This document shows positions 12,401-24,700 of a stretch of 64,000 bases of DNA, piece by piece (the first letter of the stretch is position 1; each line of letters begins with the position of its first letter). Source of the DNA: Proteles cristata cristata. Lineage: Eukaryota > Chordata > Mammalia > Carnivora > Hyaenidae. Location of the stretch: positions 496,001 through 560,000 of the forward strand of contig JAESUZ010000968.1 of the NCBI GenBank assembly GCA_017311185.1, given 5' to 3'. The notes beneath the pieces were generated by a model, which saw only the letters and a list, made by a program, of their open reading frames with translations, searched no databases and was not told the DNA's origin. A program made the translations under genes and the position numbers.

Positions 12401-15400
12401 AGGGGGAGACAGGGCTGAGTGGGTTTCACCCAAATCAGGAAGGTGGGGGGGCTTGCCCAGTCAGTGCTGGCAGAGATGGGCGAGGCCACTGGGGACTCAG
12501 ACCTCGCAGAAGGCACTGTCCCAGCGTCATGACTGGTGGGGACAGGCCCTCCGGGAAAGCTATGGGCCCCCCTCCCAATTTCCACCCTGTGTTCTACTCA
12601 GGGGCCACCAGCATTTCTAAAATGGGGGTGTGGAGGCAAGATCCTTCCTCCCTGGGGTGTCTGAGGGACTGGAGAGGCAAAACAGGCTGTAAATCCTGTG
12701 GAACAGAACGGTCTGCGGAGAGGGAGCAAAGAGGGTGGGTGACATCCCACTGGCTGACATCATTCTCATCCCTTCCCCTCAAAATCAGCCTGGGCTGCTC
12801 CCTGACGAGGGCCTGGTGCCCCTGCAGCAGGACTGGAGGGTGCCCTTGGGGAGACCCAGTCACCCACCCATGCAGCACGACCACACAGGAGGACACAGCC
12901 ACGTTCCAGCTCCCGACATCTCTGGCACCTGGGCGAGGAGCAGGGGGGCGGGGGGTGGGGGGGCCCAGAATGGGCACGAGACCTGCCCAAGGTCACCCAG
13001 CAAGCCCAGGGGCCGCTGCACGCGGGCCCTTGCCGAACACGGGCCCCAGGATATCTTCAAGTTTTTGTTTGTCAGTAGTGGGCGTGTCGCCATGGGAACC
13101 AGATGTGTGGGCCCGAGAATGCTCTCAGGCAGATATAAATACACTCCTGCCTCTCCGAGTCAGACCATCACAGCAGCCTGTGCCTCACAGGCCTCAGCTG
13201 AAAGACCAAAACCAGACCCAGGGCGGGAGCTGGGGCTGGGGTCTGCCTGCAGTGGGGGGGAAGGGGAGGGGAGGGAGCCACGGAAATCTGTGTACCAGCC
13301 AGGAGACAGAGAGAGGCCCCCCTCCCCGGGCCAAGAGAAGCCCTGTCCCCCATCAGCCCTGTCCCACCAGGTGACCCAGGGTAAGTCAGGCCAGAGGCCC
13401 CTCACCGGGGGAACCAGAGACCCCGCTTGTCACAGAGGCAGGAGGGAAATGACACCATCACCAATAGGCTGGTGGCCTCCGGCAAATCCCTCATCTGCTC
13501 TGAGCTTCAGTGTTTTCATCTGTGGCATGGGAGCAACACCTGCCTCCTGGGCTCATGGCGGGACTGAGAGAGACCTGGGAGCAGGGAAAGCACTCAGCGT
13601 GGGGCTGACACCTCGAAGCAGGGGGTCTCGAGGGGCCTTTCATTGCTGCTTCTCTGAGCCACGGTCTCCAGGCACAGACGACCTGGGGACAGCACATAGC
13701 CCGGAGGGGCACTCCGCAGGTGTGAACAGGTCCAGGGCATGGGAGAACCCCCAGTCCAGTGAGTCCCCCACCCCCGGTCGGGATGGAGAGCAGCGGACGG
13801 CTGTGGGGACTCCCACACAGGGCGCTTCCCTCAAGCCTGCAGAGATGGGGACCATCGTCCCACTCTGCGGGTGAGGGGCGGGCCTCAAGGCTCATGACAC
13901 TGGTCTGGGGGATGCAGCCGGGGTGTGGCAGAGGTCCCGGGCCCGGGCTCTGCCTGGCCCTCGCTAACAAGGCCCAGAAGGAGCACCCCGCCGGGGCCCA
14001 GGTGTGGGCGGCACACACCTTCTTTCCTCCTCCAGCTGGTGGGACAGGTCTGCCTTCTCCTTCCGCACACTGTCCACAAGCAGTCGGGCCCGTTGCAGCT
14101 TCTCCTCTGCTTCTGCAACATACTGGGCCCCACGCAAGGGCCAGGACAGGGTCAGCCTCCTCCCGGGGCCAGGCTCCAGGTGGCAGAGGCCACTCCCGCC
14201 CCCGCCATCTCCCCCACCAGCTGGCTGGGCTGAGCTGTGAGGGAGGAGGGCCTGGCTGAGTACCAGGCATGGCTTGGGTCCACCTGTCCCCAATACCCTC
14301 TGTGTCCCTCAACCCTTAAGGGCCTAAGGCCCTGCTGTCTGGTAAAGGCCTCTGTCACAGGCCGCAGGTGCCTGGCCTTAATGACCCCAGCCCTTGAGGG
14401 CAGGGTGATCCATCCGAACGGGGGTGGGGACCCAGGAAGGAGCTCTCCCACAGGAGACAAACACCTACATCCGGGAAGAGGAGACACTGGGCAGCCGCGG
14501 AGTCAAGGTTACGGGCGAGGGCTCCCCTCCCTGAAACCCGGCACCCGAAGCTACTGGAAAGCATAATCTGGAACGTGGACAGTTGTAGACAAAAAATGCG
14601 TAGACGAGTATATTTAGACAAAGTGAGTAATTGGAAATAACCTGGACGACCACAGGGGACTGGCTGTGTCGGTGAGGACACGGCCCATGATGGATGGCAG
14701 CGCGGCCGTTCACACAGGGAAGAATTTTCCATGACCCAGAAAACACTGCCGCTAGAGTGAGTCAGAAGGAGCACGCTACAGCCAGGTTCCCGATCCGTCA
14801 GGAGGAGGAAGGGTCTTCGTATTCGCTGCACACCCCGCTGCACGAGGGTGACTCACGAAACTGGCCTGGGAAGGCTGCTGGCGCCCTCCACGTGCCCCCG
14901 CCGCCCCACGGGCCCAGCTACCTGCTCATGCTGGGCCTTGAGCAGGGCGATCTCCTTCTCCACTTCGCAGATGTGGCTCGTGGCCTTGGCCACCTCGGCC
15001 CGCTCCAGGTCCCGCTCAGCCAGCAGCTGCTCGATGTGCTGCTGCTTCTCCTTCAGCGCCTCTTGCAAGGCAGTCGTGCCTGAGATCTTGCGGGCATAAC
15101 GTGAGGAGGTCTCCGTGAGCTGCAGGAAAGCATGGACTCAGGGACCTGGAGCACCCCGCAGACCACAGCTTGAGCACCTCGGCTCCCGGGCCCTGATCCT
15201 CCCTCCATCAGTGCCCAGACGCTCTAAGCAGGCGGATCGTGATGTTTGGGATCCAGGGAATGCCCTCTGCTCTCAGGAGAGTCACGGCCTCTGACAGTCA
15301 TAGCACCTGAGCTCCGCCTCACGGTGCCTCCCTCACCTGGACCACTTTCTCTGGAGACATCCTAGACTCCCTACCTAGATCAGGCTTGCACAGAAGACCC

Positions 15401-18400
15401 TCTGCCCTGCCTCACCCAGGGTGACTCCCTGCTCTGCAGCTGTATTACCTACTCTCCACCCATATCACCTGCCCTGCATCTGTATGAGCCTCCTTAATTC
15501 CCAGGAAAGGCGTTAGGCTACTGACAAATCGGTAACACAAAAATAACAACAAATGTAAATGGATCAATCTTCCCTACTAAAAGATATGGACTTTCATCCT
15601 TTTTTTTTTCTCTTTTTCTACGCCCAACGTGGGACTTGAACTCATGACCCTGAGATCAACGGTCACATGCTCTAGTGACCGAGACAGTCAGGTACCCCTA
15701 AGCCTTCATCTTTGTTGAAAAACCCCACAGAGGGATGGGGTGCCTGGGTGGCTCAGTCGGTTAAGTGTCTAACTCTTGATTTTGGCTCAGGTCATGATCT
15801 CACGGTTTGTGACTTCGAGCCCTGCATCGGGCTCTGTGTTGACTGTGCAGAGCCTACTTAGGATCGTCTGTTTCGATCTCCCTCTTCCCCTCCCCAGCTT
15901 GTGTTCTAGCTCTCTCTCCCTCTCTCTCTGAAAAACAAATAAACATTAAAAAAAAAAAAAAAAAAACCAGAGGAATACTTGGAACCAGAGCAAGTCAGGG
16001 GACACTGGCCACCTGGCTCCTTCTGTCCCTACCCCCCCACATACACACCAGGTTACCCCTTCCCGGCTCCACCCTCACCAGTCCACTGCGGCTGGGCCGG
16101 CCCCCCACGGAGGAGGCCACCGAGCTGACGGAGCTGATGGAAGAGCTGCTGGGGCTGTGGGCCAGGGCTGAGACACCCATGGCCATGCGCTTGGTCTTCT
16201 TGGCCTTGGCTGGGCTGGTGGATGGGAAGCCGATGCGGATTACCTTGTGGATGGGGGCGAAGAGACCAAACTTGGGCGGGCACTGGAAGTACCTGGCGAG
16301 GCAGGACAGACACACACCGCCGTCATGGTCCCCCGCAGCCTCCCGCAGCAGAGAGGCTTGGCCTTGGGTCCCAGCACCCTCACCCCACGACCAACGGATA
16401 GGACTCCCAGAGAGGGAATAGCAACGAGCAGGGCCTGAGACTCTCTGCGGCCATCAGTAGTCAGGGGGCATATCTGGGAGGGCAGGGGAATTACTGAGCA
16501 CCCACTCTGTGCCAGTCCCTCTACATGAGTGCTATTTCCAATCCTCCAACCACTCTACTGTTATCCCCATTTCACAGATGAGGAGGTTTAGGCTCAGAGA
16601 GGCGAAGTAACTTGGCTGCAGTCACCCAGCTGGTTACGAGGCAAAGCCAGGGCAGGACCCCCATCTTCTGGGCTTGGCTCCCTCCCACCATTCAGTGCCC
16701 ACCCCCTACCCCAGCCATTATCTGCAGCCCCAGTCTCACAACTGCCCCTGGGCACCCCCCAGACCCAAGGAACCCCACTGGCCCTCTGCCCATGATGCTT
16801 GCAGCACAAAGCAACAATGGCCCCAGATTCTGAGAGCAAGAGCGGAAGGAGAGAAACAGCCATCTTGAATACAGGAAGGCCAGGGGTGGCCATGGAGACA
16901 CTGGGCTATCTGCTCTCAAAGCCTCTCTGAGCACAGATCCCAGGTGGGACCAGGAAGCTGGCTTCTGACTCTCCTAAAAAGTGCCACCCCGTCCTGCCTC
17001 TTCCTGCACGTAGGTCTTTGCTAGGACTGTCTCCTCCACCCCTCATCCCATAAAGCAGACCTTCCTCAAGGCTGTTCCAGAAGCAAAACCCTACTTTCCT
17101 TCAAGGCCTGGTTCAAGCACGTGGTCTGCACCACCCTGACCTCTCTGACCTCTGTTCTCTCATCTGTAAAATGGGGGTGTTTCCCCACCACCTGCTTCAG
17201 GCAGAAGGAAGCTGGCAGCATCTATACTGTGGTGAGTGGCCTAGACCCTCAATGCCAGCTTCTCGGATGCCCCAGCCCTTGCACCCACCCCGGGGTGAAG
17301 AGGCACTCCGCCCCCCACAGACTCCCCGGGGGAAGCCCACCCTACCTGGTGCCTGCGACCGCCCCGTCGTTCTTCCCAAGGGGCTCATCAAGCTCCACGC
17401 CACACCACTCGCCCTTGGCAAAGTCTGTCTCCCCCACATACCGCACCACACCGGTCTTCGTCCCGCCGACCTATTGGTGCACAGAGAGACTCAGGTTCAG
17501 AAGAGAGGGTAGGCACAGGCAGAGATGACCAGGCTCACCCCATCTCTCCCTTCCCATGTGCAGGGGAGAGGGAAGATGGGGTTGAGAAGGACAGGCTCAA
17601 GGACGGCGGGGAGGGAGGGATGCAGGTATAACCAGGGCTTCCAGGGCTGTCCCATGCAAGGGCTCTGGAGACAGACAGATGTGCACTGAAACACTGCCAC
17701 TTATAAGCTGTGTGAGCTTGGGCAAGTTACCTAACCTCTCTGAGTTTCAGCATCTTCATCCGTAAAAAGTTTTTTTTTCTCCCCTTCCTGAGGATAAAGT
17801 ACTGAATGTGCGGTATCTGGCAATAATATCATCAATAAATAATGTCTCAATAAATGTTATTGTTAAAAAATCGTTCAGTGTGGTTGGCTGCCAGGGGCTG
17901 GGGGGAGAGGGAAACGCGGAGCTGTTGATTGGGAATCGACTTTCAGTTCTACAAGATGAAAAAGACCCGTGGACCATGTGAACGTTACTTACCACCACGT
18001 AAACATACTTAACACCTGTGAACTGTACACTTAAGAATGGGTAGGAAGGTCAATTTTGTGTGTACTTTTCCATGATTTAAAAATAAAGTCACAGAACAGG
18101 CCAGTAAGTATGAATATTACTCTAGAGGTGCCTGGGTGGCTCAGTCTATTAAGCATCCGACTCCTGATTTCCGCTCAGGTCATGATCTCACGCTTTGTGA
18201 GTTCGAGTCCTGCGTAGGGCTCTGTGCTGACAGTGAAGAGTCTGCTGAGGATTCTCCGCTCCCCGCCAAATTAAATAAATATTTAAAAAATATTACTCTA
18301 CAAAAGTTTACATTTTTAAAAATTAAAGTTATATACAATACGGGTTTGAACTATGTAGGCCCACTGACGAGATTTTTTGATAAATACTGTACGTTACGGT

Positions 18401-21400
18401 AAAAATGTATTTTCTTATAACATTCTTAACGACCTTTTCTTTCCTCTACCTTATTTGATTGTGAGAATACAGTATGTAACACGTGTAACATACCAAACAT
18501 GTGTTCACGGACTGCTTATGCTATTGGTAAGGCTTCCAGTCGACAGTATGCTACTAGAAGTGAAGTTTTTGGGAAGGGGCGCCTGGCGGCTCAGTCAGTT
18601 AAGCATCTGACTTCAGCTCAGGGCATGATCTCACAGTTCATGGTTTCGAGCCCCGCATCAGGCTCTGTGCTGACGACTCAGAGCCTAGAGCCTGGAGCCT
18701 GCTTTTGATTCTGTGTCTCCCTCTCTCTTTGCCCCTCCCCCACTGGTGTTCTCTCGCTCTCTCTAAATAAATAAATAAATAAATAAACAAACAAACTCTC
18801 CCTTCCCTGTCATTCTAGGGCAGGTTCAGAAAGAGTGGGAGCAAACACGCGCGTTTATCTACCAGGTTTGTGGAAACCTAAACACAACCTCTGACACCCC
18901 CAAGTGTGCCTTATGTGTTGTGCCCGAGAGGGACCAGCTCGCTAATCAAAACCCAGTCCTCTCCCAATGTCTCTCCCAGTGACTGTGTGCCTGGCACATT
19001 GAAGACACAGATTCTAGACTTCCCAATGCAATGCGGTGGGCGGAAATACTCCACTCCTAGATGAAGAGACTGAAGTTCAGAGTACGCAGGGAGCGGAAGA
19101 ACCTGCCGGGCTTCACTCTGCTTGCTTCTTCAGTCTTCACCGGGCACAACCACCAGGCTCCCCTCGGGCGGGGGTCTGAGACTCAAGTGCACTGCCGACC
19201 CCTCCCTGGCCCAGGGGGCGCTCCCTCACCCTCGGTCCTAGGCTGCCTCTGGGAGTCCTTCCCTTGTCCCTCCCTCCTCCGTCAGCACGAGGGAGCGAGC
19301 CGGGCACCCTTCCAGAGTCAGGAGCAAGGCAGAAACAGTGGACAGGTTTCCAGAGGGGATGCATGTGACACTGACCGCCCCGCCCCGCTCAGCACTACCT
19401 TGGGACACCGATCTCTCCCGGGGATTCTGCTCACGGAGACTCCAGCCCAGGTGTGGCAGTCCTCACCCTCCAGACGGAGGACATCAGCCTCTTCTCTCTC
19501 TTTTTTTACTTAAAAATGTTACTAGACTTTTTGGGGGCAATTTTAGGTTCCTAGAAAATGTGATTAGGAGCGCCTGGGTGACTCAGTTGGTTTAGCGTTC
19601 AACTCTTGATTTTGGCTCAGGTCATGATCCCAGGGTTGTGGGATCGCGCTCCGTGTGGAGTCTGTTCGAGACTCTCTCTCTTTAGGGGCACCTGGGTGGT
19701 TAAGCGTCCAACTCTTGATTTCAGCTCAGGTCATGATGTCTCCATTCATGGGTTTGAGTCCCACATCAGGGTCAACTTTGGGGAGGCTGCTTGGGATTTT
19801 CTCTCTGTCCCTCACCCACTCTCTCTCTCAAAATGAATAAACTCAAAAAAAAGAGAGAGAACACCTCCCTCACATCCACCTCCACCACGTGCCAGGTCCC
19901 AGCCTCTCCTTTCGGCCACCTACAGGTTATCTGGGCTCAGGGTCCCTCCTGGCAGGGGCCAAGCACCAACTGCATCCCGGGTCTCACACAGCAAAGCTAG
20001 AGGGAAGGCTGGGTTCATCTGTCTCTTGGGGACTTTCCTCTGAGGAAGTCAAAACTGGTGACTCACTTAAAACGCACGCCTCTGCCGCAGATCAGGGTAG
20101 CGCCACACGGTGTGAGAACAGGGCCCCAGAGCCATCCAGCTCGGCTCTGCCATCGGGGGGGGGGGAGGTGGTGGTGGCGGGGGGCAAGCCGGCCCGCGAC
20201 ACAGGGCTGCTGAGGGTACGTAAGGCCAGGGGCTCAGGTCCGAGGCTGGGTCGGCACTGCGGGGCACTGTGGAGGGGTGGGGGTGCTGGCTGGGCAGAAG
20301 GGTGGCCAGGAAGATGAGGGGACAGACACAGGTGGCCCCTCGGTGGACCTCCCTGACTGCGTCCACAGCCGCTGACCTGACCAACCGCCAGCAAGGGGAA
20401 TCTGGGGCTCAACTAGCCTGTGCAGCCCCAACATGAGGCCAGCGGTCCCCCCCCCGTCTCGGGACCACCCCACGGGGCCCTGAGGGGTTCATTCAGCAGG
20501 TACGTCTGGGCGCCTTCCTGGCACCAGGCTCTGTTGTAGGCACCAGGGGCACAGCCACGGTCATGGCGCTCTCGGCCATGGCCGGAAACAGGCGCTGAAG
20601 GAGGAGGAGGTGAGTGCGTGCTGCTGACCCATGTGGCTGGCAGGGGGTGGGCAGACAGGGATCTGCGAGGAGAGCCCAAGTCGCAGAGGCCTGGCGGAAG
20701 TGGGGCATCGAGCCGTGGGAAGCCCTGGGGGCCAGTGTCCCCCACGTGGGGACCAGCCTGGGATACTGGAGAAAGGACAGAAGGAGGGTGCGGCCGGCCG
20801 GGCCAGGGAGGGAGGGACGTCGGGTTGTCCAAGGGTGGGCGAGCAGTTCACAAGGGTCTGGGAGCCATGGGAAGGCAGGGGCCTCATCTCTGGGGAGATG
20901 GGAGCCTGGGGGGTGCCGGGACCTGGGCGGCTCCACCATCCAAGAGAGAGGAGCCTCCAGGGTAGGAGGTGGGATGGGGACGGAGTCCGTGTGCTTTCGA
21001 GACTGCACCAGGGACTCCCGGATGGTCGCGTGGTCGGGGAGGAGGGAAACAGGGCACAGGGCTGAGTCCCAGGTCCCTGGGCTGGCCCGCTGGAGGCACA
21101 GGTGTGCGTTCACAGGATGGGGAAGACGGGAAGGGCAGGTCAGGGAGTGGGGAGGGAGCTAAACACACGGGTTCTGTTCGGGGCATGTGTGACAGGTGGA
21201 CTCGTGTCCCCTAAGAAAGATAGGTTCAAGTCCTGACTTCCCCCACCCCTCGCCGTACCTGTGAATGTGACCTTATTTATTTCACTTTTTAAAATTTTGT
21301 TTTAATGTTTATTTTTGAGAGAGCGAGCAAGTAGCAGTGTGTGTAGCAAGGGTGGGGCAGAGAGAGAGGGAGACACAGAATCCAAAGCAGGCTCCAGGCT

Positions 21401-21746
21401 CTGAGCTATCAGCACAGAGCCCAACATGGGGCTCAAACCCACAAACCGCGAGTTTATGACCTAAGCCAAAGTCGGACGCTTAACTGACTGACCCACCGAG
21501 ATGCTTCTATTTTATTTTATTTTATTTTTTAATGTTTATTTTTGAGAGAGAGAGAGAGCAAGCAGGGGAAGGGGCAGAGAGAGGGGGACAGAGGATCTGA
21601 AGCAGGCTCTGCGCTGACAGCATTCAGCCTGATGTGGGGCTCGAACTCACAGGCCATGACCCGAGCCGAAGTCAGACTCTCAACCCACTGAACTACCCAA
21701 GCGCCTCACCTCACTGATTTAAAGTTTATTTATTTTATTTACTTAT

Positions 21747-21778
<32 letters not shown>

Positions 21779-24700
21779 CATGTGCAAGCATGAGCAGGGG
21801 AAGGGCAGAGAGAGAAGGAAAGAGAATCCCCAGCAGGCTCTGCATTGCCAGTGTGGAGCCTGACATGGGGCTCGAACTCACAAACCATGAGATCATGACC
21901 TGAGCCAAAATCAAGAGTCAATCAAAACTGACCGAGCCCCTCAGGCGCCTCTGAATGTGAGCTTATTTAAAGCTAAGGTCCTTCAGGTGGGATTAAGTGA
22001 AGGGGAAGTCATTAGCGTGGGCCCTAGTGGGACAGGAGAGGAGAGACACGGACACACAGAGGGAAGAGACCGTGTGAAGGCACCGGCGGGGGCTGGGGTG
22101 AGAGGCTGCCGGCCCAGGAAGGCCACAGGACGCCGGCAGCCTCCAGGACAGAAGAGAAAGGCATGGAACGGGTTCCCCTCTTGATCTCAGAGAGCGAATG
22201 GCCCTGCCAGCACATTCGACCTGAGGTTTCTAACCCCAAGAATGGAAAGAAAACCCCTTTCCGTAAAGGACTAGCTGGTGGCATCTGTTAAAGCAGCCAC
22301 GGGAAAGTAACACACGCTAAGCAGGGATGCCACCTAAGAGCTTGACGTAGGACACCTGTGGTCCCCACAGCCTCACAGGAAGATTGATGAACACAGGCAC
22401 CTCTCCCCCCTGCTGACTACCCCCACTGGCTTCCGACCCCCAAGCCCACCAGACACCCTTCAAGAACTGCCTCCACGCTGGCCCTGGGCTTGGTACAGCA
22501 GCAACGTGAGCCTGTCCTGCCATGACCTTGGCCCCGACGACAGGGACCACCAGAGAAGAGGGGCCCCTGGCAGAAAGATTTTGCTGATGGTCCCTTTGGC
22601 TCCAAAGAGTGACCCAGCTCTCCCCCACACCAATAGTGATCACTGCGTCACAGCTGATTAAGTCTGAACCGCCTGACCCTACCTGTGGTCATTGGCTTTT
22701 CCAGGTTAGGCCTGGCACATCCATGCTGGCCAGTGGATGATACCAATGGGCTAGATCAGTGGATAAAACCAACAAGAGCTAATGTGCAGGGGGCAGTTCT
22801 TAAGTATCTGGCGCTGTCTAGAGGCATCACACATATTCATGCATTCCAACTCATTTTTTAAATGGAGACACTGAGGCCCAGAAAGGTTAAGACACTTACC
22901 CAGGGCCACACAGCAACAGTATCCAGAGCCCACTTGACCGGTGTCCCCGGTCACTCTGTGTGGTTTGGATGAGGACCGGGTGCCCCAGTCTGGAGCCCAC
23001 CCAAGCGGCCAGGAGTCCCCTCCCCTGGCCCCGCCTGTGAAGGTGGGGCGGCGGGGCAGCACTCACCAGCACTCGATCTCCCAGGCGTAGGTCCTTGTCG
23101 CCGCGCTTCACAGAGCCGCTGTCCGAGAGGTTGGAGCCCGACTCATTGCCAGTCTTGACCGAGCTGTTGAGGACGCTCTCGCGCAGGGGGATGACCCGGC
23201 TGCTGAGCGGGGGCGTGGCTGTGCCCGAGTGCAGCGACAGGTTTTGTGCGGTCAGCGACTCCACCGAGTGCGCGTCGCTGCCCGAGCCCTCGGCCGTGGG
23301 CTGCCGGGTCAGCTTGGAGGGCCGCGTGAAGATGCCCTGCAGGGCCGGGCACTCGAAGTAGCGCACGCCGCCCACCGCGCCGTCGTTCTTGCCCACCGGG
23401 TCGTCCAGCACCACGCCGGCCCACTGGCCCGGCGCGAACTGCGTCTCGCCCAGGTACTGCACGACGCCTGGCTTCACGCCGTTCACCCACACCCGCTCGC
23501 CCACCGCGAAGTCCCCCAGGAAGTCATCGCCCACCTCGGCCGCCTTGGGGCCCGGCTTCTCCGCGGCGGGGGCGGTGGGGGCGGCGGCCGGGCCTGAGGC
23601 CTGCTTGTGCAGAGGGGAGCCTGTGGGGTGGGAGAGAGGCAGCGGTTAGGGCCCGGGGGTGCAGAGCCGGGGCCAGGAGGCGCCCGCGTGGCTAACAGAT
23701 GGGGAAACTGAGGCAGGTGTGGCTGGCGGTGTGGCCTCGAGCGTCCAGAGGTCTCTCTCCTATCTCCCAACCCCTCTGGAAGGTTCCAAGGATTAAAAGC
23801 TCAGGGGGCACCTGGGTGGCACAGTCGGTTAAACGTCTGACCCTTGATTTTGGCTCAGGTCATGATCTCATGGTTTTGTGAGATCGAGTCCCCAAGTTGG
23901 GCTCTGTGCGCTCACCTGCCTAGGAATCCTCCCTCTCGCCTTCTCTCTGCCCCTCCCCCACTTGTGCTCACTAAGTCTCTCTCAAAAATAAATAAATAAA
24001 CTTAAAAAAAGCAAACTCAGGAAAGTACCTCCTCAGAGCTATAGCTTTCACAGTTCAGGGTCACTCAGGATGGGGGGCCAGGAATGAACCCATTCTCGAG
24101 TGTTACAACCTCCCCTCTCCCCCTCCCAGTGGGCTCAGGCTCCTGGCTGTTAACCTGAAACCACTCACAGCCGACCAACAAGGGCAAGTGGTCTGTGCGT
24201 CCCCCACCCTGTACCCCAGCCAGCTCGGGGCACCACAAACAGCTCCCAGCCCATTCCTTGACAGCTGGGGACAGGCACAGATACCTCGGGGCAAGGAAGG
24301 AGCCAGAAAAGCCTCTTGTTCCACTGCTGAGTCTCCCCCTCCCTGAGCTGCAGCCCCAATCACCAGGACTGCATAGACCAGGATATGTGGGGTGCACAGG
24401 AGGTGGGGAGGGGCGTGGGAGGCAAGCCCTTCACTTCTGACATCCTGGGGCTCACCTCTGGGCTCTCTGTGTCCTGACCCAGTCCCTCTTTAGAAGAAGA
24501 ATGACCCTGAAGCTCAGAGAGGCCAGGGCCTTGCCCAAAGTCACACGGCAGAGATGGGACCCCAACCCAGGGAAGGGGTGTGCCTCCTGGGCCCAGGCTC
24601 TGACGTGCTATAGACAAGGTCTCATAAAGCAAGGGAAGCAATGCGCCCAAGGTCACTCACGAAAAGACAAAGCAGGGCTTGAACTCATGTGCCTTGTGTG

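Larger units (their letters stand above)
15120..16078 (-). other. CLIP2: CLIP2 intron 5
   Basis: Carries two retroposons: a short minus-oriented tRNA SINE (15600-15698) and a full plus-oriented felid SINE (15737-15966). The remainder shows nothing recognisable. Confidence 0.85.
17471..23066 (-). other. CLIP2: CLIP2 intron 3
   Basis: Repeat-dense left half: MIR (17655-17868), L1 end (17870-18110), SINEs at 18126, 18576, 19566 and 19685, and a Tigger-type MITE (18320-18570). A block of three minus SINEs (21279-21951) interrupts an LTR-like element. 19860-21180 is GC-rich unique sequence with no recognised gene. Confidence 0.85.

Noticed and set aside
12349..13874. Overlapping plus-strand frames of 341 and 379 codons
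   Set aside because: Low-complexity Pro/Gly/Ser translation across intron 7 and exon 8, with no domain, start context or splice support.
728..21780. Regularly recurring GA tracts as possible CRISPR-like or satellite arrays
   Set aside because: Each tract lies in the body of a separate SINE copy; spacing is irregular and there are no spacers.
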